Source of the DNA: Liquorilactobacillus sicerae
GTDB taxonomy: Bacteria; Bacillota; Bacilli; Lactobacillales; Lactobacillaceae
Reading direction: 5' to 3'
DNA: 64,000 nucleotides
NCBI RefSeq assembly: GCF_029916425.1
Contig: NZ_JAHAVQ010000010.1
Span: forward strand, 26,319-90,318
The notes below the pieces were generated by a model. That model had not been told where the DNA came from. It saw nothing but the letters and a program-made list of their open reading frames with translations, and ran no database searches. Positions 8,383 to 15,091 of this stretch are shown here, in pieces (within the stretch, counting starts at the first letter, position 1; every line of letters starts with the position of its first letter). The translations under genes and the position numbers were made by a program.

Positions 8383-9288
8383 ATGAAACAGGGAACTACA
8401 ATTTTAACTTTAAATAATGGCTACCATCTCTGGACTCATACTGAAGGCCAGGGCAAAATCAATTTACTTTGCCTGCATGGCGGCCCAGGTGGCAATCATG
8501 AATACTACGAGAACTTTGCTGACCAGCTGAAAGATCTCGGAGTTCAAGTAACCATGTATGATCAATTGGGATCATGGTATTCTGATCAACCAGATTTTTC
8601 CAAGCAGGAAAACGTTGATAAGTTTTTAAATATGGATTATTTCATCAATGAGGTCGAAGAGGTTCGTCAAAAACTCGGACTTGATCAATTTTATCTGATC
8701 GGCCAATCTTGGGGGGGAATTTTAACTCAAGAATATGCCTTGCGTTATCAAGAACACCTTAAAGGGATCATTATTTCCAGTATGACAGATAATATTGCTG
8801 AATATGTGACCAATATCAACGCAATCCGCGAAAAAGAATTTTCGACGGCCGATCTAGCTTTCATGAAGGAATGCGAAACAAAGAACAATTATGATAATCA
8901 GCGTTATCAAAACCTGATTGACGAGCTGAATCGTGGTTACGTTGATCGTAAACAACCGCCGGCCATTTCACATTTGACTAATACAATGGCAACCAAAGTC
9001 TACAATTACTTCCAAGGCGACAATGAGTTCGTCATTACTGGCAAATTAAAAGGCTGGGATCGGCGCAACGAGATCCATAACATCCAAGTTCCAACGTTAT
9101 TAACCTTTGGTGAACATGAAACAATGCCGCTAGCAACCGCTCGACGAATGGCTCAAGCGTTGCCACACGCCCGCTTGGTAACAACTCCTAACGGCGGTCA
9201 TCATCATATGATCGACAATGCACCAGTTTATTTTGATCATTTAAAGCAATTCTTACGTGATGTGGAAAGTGGAAATTTTACTGATTGA
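8383..9288 (+). CDS. Proline-iminopeptidase-family alpha/beta hydrolase
   Basis: The 301-residue protein is an alpha/beta hydrolase of the prolyl aminopeptidase family (S33), expected to free N-terminal proline from short peptides. HGGPGG forms the oxyanion loop, GQSWGG contains the nucleophile (about Ser109) and GGHHHMID the catalytic His. At the usual catalytic-Asp position the sequence reads GEHETMP, so the acid may be Glu; this needs structural alignment. I chose the ATG at 8383 because CAGGTGG stands just before it; a GTG at 8374 in the same frame is possible. It follows pepX by about 65 bases and ends in a terminator. Confidence 0.85.
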   Translation: MKQGTTILTLNNGYHLWTHTEGQGKINLLCLHGGPGGNHEYYENFADQLKDLGVQVTMYDQLGSWYSDQPDFSKQENVDKFLNMDYFINEVEEVRQKLGLDQFYLIGQSWGGILTQEYALRYQEHLKGIIISSMTDNIAEYVTNINAIREKEFSTADLAFMKECETKNNYDNQRYQNLIDELNRGYVDRKQPPAISHLTNTMATKVYNYFQGDNEFVITGKLKGWDRRNEIHNIQVPTLLTFGEHETMPLATARRMAQALPHARLVTTPNGGHHHMIDNAPVYFDHLKQFLRDVESGNFTD

Positions 9289-9295
9289 TCATGAG

Positions 9296-9325
9296 GCATC
9301 GAGTTCAAATACTCGGTGCTTTTTG
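9296..9325 (+). terminator. Terminator after the proline-iminopeptidase-like gene
   Basis: GCATCGAGT (9296-9304) pairs with ACTCGGTGC (9311-9319) with one wobble, followed by TTTTT. Confidence 0.85.
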
Positions 9326-9368
9326 ATTAGCTGGTTGGGTCTGATTAGCTCAATCAGCGGATTTTTGT

Positions 9369-9486
9369 TATAATAATTTTCAAAATGTGAAGACAAAATC
9401 GCCGGGTTTTGTAAAAAAATAACGTTGGCAGTTGACAGGCGATCCTCGGATAGAGACTGACAACAAATTGGGAGGTTATTTTTTTT
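9369..9486 (+). promoter_or_regulatory. Candidate guanidine-IV (mepA motif) type riboswitch of the MATE gene
   Basis: A -10 box TATAAT (9369-9374) predicts a transcript from about 9381. Hairpin 1 pairs ACAAAA (9393-9398) with TTTTGT (9407-9412) and shows loop TCGCCGGG. Hairpin 2 pairs GTTG-G-CAGT (9424-9432) with ACTG-A-CAAC (9456-9464). TCGCC of loop 1 is complementary to GGCGA (9438-9442) of loop 2, a likely kissing interaction. A7TAAC (9413-9423) can pair with GTTATT plus five T (9475-9485), covering the edge of the GGGAGG site and the TTG start. Two kissing hairpins before a MATE exporter is what I remember of the guanidine-IV class; the match is from memory. Confidence 0.45.
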
Positions 9487-10801
9487 GCAACAGCCATCAT
9501 TATTGCGTGAGAGCACTGGATATATTTTACGAAATATTGCTGCTTCACTGGGAATTTCACTTTATGTGATTATTGATACTTTATTTATTGCGACTGTTGC
9601 CGGCTCAATGGGCTTGGCAGCCTTAAATATCGTTTTACCGGTGTTTAATTTTATTAGCTCAATTGGTTTGCTGTTAGGAATTGGCGGTTCAACGATCTAT
9701 TCCATGAATAAACTACGCCAACCCCAAAAAGTTGCCAGTCTTTATGGTCAGTTACTGATCTTCGGCGTGATTTTGGGAATTGGTTTTACTTTGATTTGCA
9801 ACCTAGCCACCCGGCCGTTATTATTGCTGTTAGGTGCTAACCAGCAAACCCTGCCACTGGCGAGCAGTTACTTGCGTATCATTTCATTAAGTGCCACTTT
9901 TTATATCATTAATTATCTTTCAGTTAATTTTGTCCGAAATGATGGCAATCCCCGGTTAACAATGCTGGCAACTTTATCAGAAGCCAGTCTAGTGATCATT
10001 TTGGATTATTTGTTTGTGTTTGTTTTTGGATGGGGAATGAATGGTGCTGCTTGGGCCACTTTATTTTCGCCAATGATCAGTTTATTGATTTTGACGCGCC
10101 ACCGAAAATTTTCGAGCCGCCAGCTGCAACTCATTTTGACTTGGCCACGCTTAAATAATCTCTGGCGAACAGCTAAATTGGGCTTCCCTTCTTTTTTGAC
10201 CGAAATGAGTACGGGAATCAGCATTTTAGTTTTTAATCTGGTACTAGGAAAATTAGCTGGCAATTATGCAATTGCAGCTTATGGAGTGATTGCCAATACT
10301 GCTTTAGTACTTTTAGCTTTCTTTAATGGAGTGGCCATGGGGATTCAGCCACTGATGGCGCGCGAATTTGGTCAAAGACATTGGCTACAGATCAAAGCGA
10401 TCCTGAAAGAAGGAATTATAATTTGCCTTTTGATTGCTTGTTTAGGCTATTTAATTCTTTTAATATTTAAATATCCAATCATTGCTTTATTTGATCAAAG
10501 TCACCAGACTCGTTTGATCAGTTATGCTGCAGCTGGAATCCCGCTTTATTTTATCAGCACCTTCTTCACAGGAATCAATCTCTGCTTGATGATTTTCTTG
10601 ATTGCGATCAATCAGCCAAAATATTCCTTTTTCTTATCGCTAAATCGTGGCTATTTGATTTTATTACCAATGATCCTGCTAGCGGGAAAGCTGGCTGGCT
10701 TGCAAGGGGTCTGGCTAAGTCTGCCACTCACAGAACTGATTGTCCTACTTCTTGGTAGCCTATTTGTCCGTAACTTTTTGAAAAATCCACCACTAAATTA
10801 A
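9485..10801 (+). CDS. MATE-family efflux transporter
   Basis: The 438-residue protein has about 12 membrane segments in two similar halves, as in MATE cation/drug antiporters (MepA/DinF branch). Such pumps use a sodium or proton gradient to export cationic compounds; guanidinium is a candidate substrate if the leader is a guanidine-IV switch. The start is TTG inside a T-run, with GGGAGG at 9470-9475. The stop codon overlaps the ribosome binding site of the VOC gene, so the two are one transcript. Two 9-bp direct repeats TGATTAGCT (9324 and 9342) lie upstream near the -35 region and could be an operator. Confidence 0.85.
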   Translation: MQQPSLLRESTGYILRNIAASLGISLYVIIDTLFIATVAGSMGLAALNIVLPVFNFISSIGLLLGIGGSTIYSMNKLRQPQKVASLYGQLLIFGVILGIGFTLICNLATRPLLLLLGANQQTLPLASSYLRIISLSATFYIINYLSVNFVRNDGNPRLTMLATLSEASLVIILDYLFVFVFGWGMNGAAWATLFSPMISLLILTRHRKFSSRQLQLILTWPRLNNLWRTAKLGFPSFLTEMSTGISILVFNLVLGKLAGNYAIAAYGVIANTALVLLAFFNGVAMGIQPLMAREFGQRHWLQIKAILKEGIIICLLIACLGYLILLIFKYPIIALFDQSHQTRLISYAAAGIPLYFISTFFTGINLCLMIFLIAINQPKYSFFLSLNRGYLILLPMILLAGKLAGLQGVWLSLPLTELIVLLLGSLFVRNFLKNPPLN

Positions 10802-10814
10802 GGAGTTCTAACTA

Positions 10815-11207
10815 ATGAAAATCAAACGTATTGATCATCTGGTTTTAACAGTTACTAACATTGCTAAAGCCATTCGTTTCTACCATGAAGTTTTTGATAT
10901 GCCAATCATTAATTTTAACGGCCAAAGCGAGCCAAATTGCGTTCGTTGTGGTCATCAATTATTAGAGTTTCAAACCACTAACCAGTTGCAAAAATTAACT
11001 GCAGCTCAGCCAACCAGTAGCAGTGCCGCAATTTGCATTGTTAGCGGTGACAAGCTTGAGGACATTTGTAATCACCTTAAAAGCTACTACATTCCAATCA
11101 TCGCTGGCCCAGTGGAACAAGTTGGCTCCGAAGGCAAAATGACTGCAATTTATATTCATGATTGTGATCAAAACTTGATTGAGATCGCCAGTTACAAAGA
11201 TCGTTAA
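10815..11207 (+). CDS. VOC-family (glyoxalase/dioxygenase fold) protein
   Basis: The 130-residue protein is a single VOC domain made of two beta-alpha-beta-beta-beta modules. The first module begins IDHLVLTVTNI and contains FYHEVFDM; the second ends in YIHDCDQNLIEIA, so the usual His and Glu metal-ligand positions are kept. Relatives include glyoxalases and fosfomycin/bleomycin resistance proteins, but the substrate here cannot be told. AAGGAG lies 13 bases after the MATE stop, so it is co-transcribed with the exporter and may modify or bind the same type of compound (inference). Confidence 0.8.
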   Translation: MKIKRIDHLVLTVTNIAKAIRFYHEVFDMPIINFNGQSEPNCVRCGHQLLEFQTTNQLQKLTAAQPTSSSAAICIVSGDKLEDICNHLKSYYIPIIAGPVEQVGSEGKMTAIYIHDCDQNLIEIASYKDR

Positions 11208-11248
11208 TTAATCACCCTTCTGCAGATTTTAAAATCAACAAATAAAAA

Positions 11249-11278
11249 ACCAGTCTCAGATTGACAAACTGGTCTTTT
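11249..11278. terminator. Terminator between converging VOC and SDR genes
   Basis: ACCAGT (11249-11254) pairs with ACTGGT (11268-11273), with TCTTTT on the + side and a TTTTTTATT run on the minus side. It is the better terminator for the leftward operon. Confidence 0.65.
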
Positions 11279-11312
11279 GCTAATTAAAATTATCTTTCAA
11301 CATTCTGGTCAC

Positions 11313-12071
11313 TTATTTTTCAAGCCAACCACCATCAATAGGCAAAACAACCCCATGAATATAATCAGCTGCTTGGCTGGCTAAAAAGAGCGTTGCCGCA
11401 GCAACTTCACTCGGCTGAGCCCAGCGTTGGGCCGGTGTTTGTCGCGCAACGGCTTTAGCCATGACTTGCTCACCAGCAAAATCAGCTTGATTCATTGGTG
11501 TTTGAATTGCTCCGGGAGCTAAACAGTTAGCTCGAATTCCAGCGGCCGCGTAATCATAGTCTAATTGCTTAGTATAACCAATGATTGCATGTTTAGCAGC
11601 TGTATAAGCTGCTCCCCCACCGCCAGCAACTAAGCCGGCGATCGAAGCCATGTTGATGATCACTCCCTGTTTTTGATCGAGCATTGCCGGTAAAAATTGA
11701 TTGGTCAAGCGAAAAACGCTTTTCAGATCCGTGTCCAAGATCTGATCCCACAATTGTTCTGTTGTCTCCAACGTTGGCCGATAAGCATCCAAGATTCCTG
11801 CTGTATTCAGTAAAATTCTGACTGCTCCATCAGCAAGAATTTCTTTAGCCGCTGCTTTGATAGTGGTCGCTTGACTGACATCACAGTTTAGGAAATGGAA
11901 TTGTTGCGGATAGTTTTTTTGAAACGCCTTAACCAAGGCACTTGATTTTTGATCTAAGCCCCAAACTATCGCTTGCCGCTTCAAGAATGCCTGGGTTTGA
12001 GCCGCCCCAATTCCAGAGGCGACGCCCGTGATGACGATCCTTTGACCTTTAAATTCCGAAAATTGACTCAT
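11313..12071 (-). CDS. SDR-family oxidoreductase (FabG-like)
   Basis: The 252-residue protein is a classical short-chain dehydrogenase. It has the cofactor loop GVASGIG (about 16-22), NTAG, the catalytic Ser in NMASIAG, YTAAK for Tyr and Lys, and a C-terminal GVVLPIDGGW. It resembles 3-oxoacyl-ACP reductases, but FabG paralogues act on many carbonyl substrates and nothing here ties it to fatty acids. Its ATG overlaps the stop of the DUF2829 gene (ATGA), so translation is coupled. It is the third gene of the preQ1-riboswitch operon. Confidence 0.9.
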   Translation of the reverse strand: MSQFSEFKGQRIVITGVASGIGAAQTQAFLKRQAIVWGLDQKSSALVKAFQKNYPQQFHFLNCDVSQATTIKAAAKEILADGAVRILLNTAGILDAYRPTLETTEQLWDQILDTDLKSVFRLTNQFLPAMLDQKQGVIINMASIAGLVAGGGGAAYTAAKHAIIGYTKQLDYDYAAAGIRANCLAPGAIQTPMNQADFAGEQVMAKAVARQTPAQRWAQPSEVAAATLFLASQAADYIHGVVLPIDGGWLEK

Positions 12072-12298
12072 TGTTCATCAACTTCGATCCAATCAGTTGC
12101 CAATAGATCACAAGTTGTCGGCTGAAACATTGACCAAGCCGGTTTTTCTGCCGTTTTGATCAAAAAGTACGGATTAACTGCCTGACTGGCAAATTTTGGC
12201 TGAGTTACTAACAATATATACTCTTCAGAACCTTGCCAATTTTGACGAACCAACTTCTTGCCTTGTCTTAAAAGCGGCAATGCCTGTTCAAATGTCAT
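12068..12298 (-). CDS. DUF2829 / Tad2-like small protein
   Basis: The 76-residue protein has the hallmarks of DUF2829: an N-terminal MTFEQALPLLRQGKKLVRQNW and a C-terminal LLATDWIEVD, with a compact beta-rich middle. This family includes the phage anti-Thoeris protein Tad2, which sequesters a cyclic ADP-ribose-type signal, and many bacterial homologues of unknown role. Here it is not in a prophage: it sits 12 bases after queT and overlaps the SDR gene by four bases, all downstream of a preQ1 riboswitch. GGTG precedes the ATG. A nucleotide- or base-binding role linked to queuosine precursors is possible but inferred. Confidence 0.75.
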   Translation of the reverse strand: MTFEQALPLLRQGKKLVRQNWQGSEEYILLVTQPKFASQAVNPYFLIKTAEKPAWSMFQPTTCDLLATDWIEVDEQ

Positions 12299-12310
12299 TT
12301 TTTCACCTAC

Positions 12311-12802
12311 TTACTTGGTTAAATCGATTTTAGTACTGATGATTCCAATTAAAATTGCACCGAGGATCATTGACCCTAATTCACCAAGGGCAACGCTTAA
12401 ATAAGTTACCCAAAATGGTGCTTGACTAACTAGATGTAGTTCTAAAGCCACACTCCAGACTGAAATTGTACAAATTATAACAGCAATTGCTAATTTTTGC
12501 CATTTCTTATCTACAAATTTACTTAGAAAGTAACTAATTGCTGTCATTACTAATGTTCCTAGTGAGCCGAAAATGACATCGACCGCCCCTAAACTCGACC
12601 AGAGATTAGCGATCACACAGCCCAAAGTCAAAGCCCAAATATAGCGTTTATTAAAGACAGCTAAGTTATTCAGCATTTCTGATAAACGAAATTGCACCGG
12701 ACCGTAGCTGAACATAATTAAAGCGACAGTTAAAACAACGTAAATGGCAGCTACTAAAGCTGCTTTGATCAAACCAACCAATTTTTGATGTGAATTATCC
12801 AA
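12311..12802 (-). CDS. queT: QueT, queuosine-precursor ECF transporter S component
   Basis: The 163-residue protein has five or six hydrophobic helices and the family motif YGPVQFRLSEMLNNLAVFN near residues 29-47. QueT is the substrate-binding subunit that works with the shared ECF energy-coupling module (EcfAA'T, not in this window) to import preQ1 or related queuosine precursors. The start is TTG; GGGGG, seven bases upstream, is part of the preQ1 pseudoknot, which explains the translational control. It heads a three-gene operon with a Tad2-like gene and an SDR gene. Confidence 0.9.
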   Translation of the reverse strand: MDNSHQKLVGLIKAALVAAIYVVLTVALIMFSYGPVQFRLSEMLNNLAVFNKRYIWALTLGCVIANLWSSLGAVDVIFGSLGTLVMTAISYFLSKFVDKKWQKLAIAVIICTISVWSVALELHLVSQAPFWVTYLSVALGELGSMILGAILIGIISTKIDLTK

Positions 12803-12806
12803 TTTG

Positions 12807-12851
12807 ATTCCCCCTAGTTTTTTTTAATGGTGGGATGGTTTCGAACCACCA
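12807..12851 (-). promoter_or_regulatory. PreQ1-I riboswitch
   Basis: On the minus strand TGGTGG pairs with CCACCA around a loop TTCGAAACCATC, followed by an A-rich tail and ACTAGGGGG. This is the small preQ1-I fold, with the A-rich strand in the minor groove and the 3' end forming the pseudoknot with the C-rich loop. The 3' GGGGG is also the queT ribosome binding site, so ligand binding should block translation. A -10 box TATAAT is at 12875-12880. Confidence 0.88.
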
Positions 12852-12942
12852 GGACGCTTAAGACGCCGATGAAAATTATACCAAAATAAGTTGAAAAGAT
12901 AAAGTTGACCGCCAATCAATCGTTTTTAGCCTGCCAAATAAT

Positions 12943-12999
12943 AAAAATCATGAAATCAGTGCTTGACTTTTTGATTCAAGCCTTGATTTCATGATTTTT
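12943..12999 (-). terminator. Terminator after the HAD phosphatase gene
   Basis: A perfect 16-bp stem (12943-12958 with 12984-12999) encloses a second stem GCTTGA/TCAAGC. On the minus strand it runs into ATTTTTATTATTT. Confidence 0.8.
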
Positions 13000-13020
13000 A
13001 AAACAACGCAAATTAAATTT

Positions 13021-13836
13021 TCACAGGACAAATTTTTTAATTGCTTCCGCAACGGCCCCGTGATTATTATCAGCTTGAGTAATATATCCTGCGACTTGTT
13101 TAACAAACTTCTTGCCGTTAGCAACACAAACACCCAGACCGGCTTGTTCGATCATTGGCAGATCGTTGCCATTATCACCGATCGCCATGATTTCTTCCGG
13201 TTTAATTCCCAGCTTTCTTCCCAATTTGAGCACTGCTTGACCTTTATCAGCCGTAATTGAATTAAACTCAATATAACGATCCGATGAAAATGTAATATTC
13301 ATTGGATAAGCAAAACTGGCTTGAACTTGTTGACGCATTCGTTTTCGTTGCTCTTCAGCAGGAAGCAAAAAAATTATTTTCATCAATTTAGCCGATTTCA
13401 AAAAATCCATTGTTGGCCGATGGCACTCGCTCCAAGTATTAACCCTGCCAGTAATGTATGAAATTTCAGCTGCGTTGATGTTCCAAATGTATAAACGATC
13501 TAACGTATAAACATGCACGCAGCACCCATAGCTGATCCCAAGCTCAAAAAGTTGCTTAACCACTTCAAAAGGCATTGGTTGCGTCTGCAAAATCTGATTT
13601 AGATAATTTTCAACGATTGCCCCACCATTATAGGAAATTACAAATTCATTTTTTTGCTGGAACAAACCTAATTGTTCCAAATTATGCTGCACCGTCAGGA
13701 AACTGCGCCCAGTGTTTGGCACAAAATGAACCCCCTGAGCAACTGCTGCTTTGATAGCCTGCTGATTATCAAACGTGATTTGTTTATTATCTGTCAGCAA
13801 CGTCTCATCTAAATCACACGCAATTAATTTATACAT
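13021..13836 (-). CDS. Cof-type HAD-IIB phosphatase
   Basis: The 271-residue protein is a haloacid-dehalogenase hydrolase of the Cof/YidA type, which dephosphorylates small metabolites such as sugar phosphates or flavin and pyridoxal phosphates. Motif I is ACDLDETLL near residue 8, motif II is PNTGR, and motif IV is GDNGNDLPMIEQAG; the C2 cap lies between. The ATG at 13834-13836 is preferred because GGAGAG is correctly placed before it; an in-frame TTG upstream lacks this. It is probably the last gene of the leftward rexB-rexA-XRE-TerC-HAD series. Substrate unknown. Confidence 0.9.
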   Translation of the reverse strand: MYKLIACDLDETLLTDNKQITFDNQQAIKAAVAQGVHFVPNTGRSFLTVQHNLEQLGLFQQKNEFVISYNGGAIVENYLNQILQTQPMPFEVVKQLFELGISYGCCVHVYTLDRLYIWNINAAEISYITGRVNTWSECHRPTMDFLKSAKLMKIIFLLPAEEQRKRMRQQVQASFAYPMNITFSSDRYIEFNSITADKGQAVLKLGRKLGIKPEEIMAIGDNGNDLPMIEQAGLGVCVANGKKFVKQVAGYITQADNNHGAVAEAIKKFVL

Positions 13837-13857
13837 TATAAAACTCTCCAATCCCGC

Positions 13858-14592
13858 TTATTGTCGTAAACGACTGATGATCACCGTAACAATAATTGCT
13901 CCAAAAACAATGGCCGCAAAAATTCCGGCTGGGATTTCAATATCGATCATTGGAATTGATAAAAACAACTTAACCGCAATCACGGCAATCAAACCGTATG
14001 CCATGACTTCGAGTTCTGGAATGACCTTCATTAGTTTGATGATCACCTCAGCAACTCCACGCATGCATAAAATCCCAATTATCCCGCCAATCAACACGAT
14101 CACAGGGTTGCTCGAAATTGCCAACGATGCTAAAACAGAATCGATTGAAAAAACAATATCCATCATCTCAATTGAAATCACAACTGACCAAAAAAGTGAT
14201 AAACCGCGCTTTTTGCTGGTTTTCTGTTCTTTTGATTGTGGTTGATGCGGATGAAAACGCCGATAAAAATGATTGAGTGATAAATACATTAAGTAGCCCG
14301 CACCTAAAATTTTTATTTCCCAGAAATTGATCAAATACGTTCCAATTCCGATAATCAAAAAACGGAAAAGATAAGCTCCCCATAGGCCATAAAACAATGA
14401 CTTTTCCTGTTGAACTTTAGTTGGCAACACTTGGGTCTGAGCTGCCAAGACGATAGCATTATCAACTGACAGCAAACACTCGATCAAAACCAGCGATAAG
14501 ATAATCAACCAATCTTCACCTGATTCGATCACTGTTGACCAATTCCCCAAATCAAAAAATGGCCCATAAAGTTTTGTAATAATTTCCAACAA
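13858..14592 (-). CDS. TerC-family integral membrane protein (YkoY-like)
   Basis: The 244-residue protein has about seven membrane helices and two matching acidic motifs, LLSVDNAIVLA (about 40-50) and VFSIDSVLASLA, characteristic of the TerC family. Bacterial members such as YkoY/MeeY are linked to manganese export and metal supply to secreted enzymes. Start TTG with GGAGACC upstream; a second TTG follows directly. No yybP-ykoY leader is present, since the XRE gene ends only 23 bases upstream. Metal specificity is not visible. Confidence 0.88.
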   Translation of the reverse strand: MLEIITKLYGPFFDLGNWSTVIESGEDWLIILSLVLIECLLSVDNAIVLAAQTQVLPTKVQQEKSLFYGLWGAYLFRFLIIGIGTYLINFWEIKILGAGYLMYLSLNHFYRRFHPHQPQSKEQKTSKKRGLSLFWSVVISIEMMDIVFSIDSVLASLAISSNPVIVLIGGIIGILCMRGVAEVIIKLMKVIPELEVMAYGLIAVIAVKLFLSIPMIDIEIPAGIFAAIVFGAIIVTVIISRLRQ

Positions 14593-14615
14593 AGGTCTCC
14601 TTCTCTATATCTAAG

Positions 14616-15029
14616 CTAATTAAGTGGCAAAGTCAAGTCACTCTGGTCGGCAGCTGCCTGTTTTTTGGTTTTGATCGGATGCCGTCCGCGCAAGTAACTT
14701 TTGATCAAGCCATAGACTTCTTGACGCTCCTTAGCTGATAATAAATTACCTTCTAATGTTAACTGCGTATTCATCGCAAAAATATCAGCCAAATCAAGTT
14801 CTTGATAAGCCCGACCAACTAAAAAATCAACTGACACGCTAAAAAAGCACGCCAATTTTAAGACCTCCAGATAAGATGGCGTATTGATCCCTCGCTCCCA
14901 GCTGCCAATTTGTGGCCCAGAATTTGGCTTGCTGCTGACTGAAAAATCCATTGCATTTAATTGCTTGGCCAGTTCATTCAAAGTCAAGCTGCGACCCCTC
15001 CGTAATGCTTTTAATCTCTCAGGAAACAT
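14616..15029 (-). CDS. XRE-family transcriptional regulator
   Basis: The 137-residue protein has an N-terminal helix-turn-helix (about 2-70; LKALRRGRSLTLNELAKQL and IGSWERGINTPSYLEVLKLA) and a C-terminal part of about 60 residues with no known sensor. An AAAGGAG at good spacing fixes the ATG at 15027-15029; longer in-frame versions have no such site. It lies 62 bases after rexA and 23 before the TerC gene. Such regulators can be autogenous; the target is unknown. The C-terminal half (LTLEGNLLSAKERQEVYGLI) may mediate dimerisation. Confidence 0.85.
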   Translation of the reverse strand: MFPERLKALRRGRSLTLNELAKQLNAMDFSVSSKPNSGPQIGSWERGINTPSYLEVLKLACFFSVSVDFLVGRAYQELDLADIFAMNTQLTLEGNLLSAKERQEVYGLIKSYLRGRHPIKTKKQAAADQSDLTLPLN

Positions 15030-15091
15030 GGCGTCACTCCTTTCTTTTAAGCATAACACCATCACGACAAAGCTGACCTGCAAATAGCTAA

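Noticed and set aside
13775..14245. Long open frame on the + strand opposite the TerC gene
   Set aside because: It is antisense to a well-supported membrane protein gene, has no ribosome binding site, and is rich in Ile/Thr as expected of a shadow frame.
14616..15029. XRE regulator next to TerC considered as a toxin-antitoxin or defence gene
   Set aside because: No toxin partner is adjacent; the neighbours are rexA and a TerC-family transporter.
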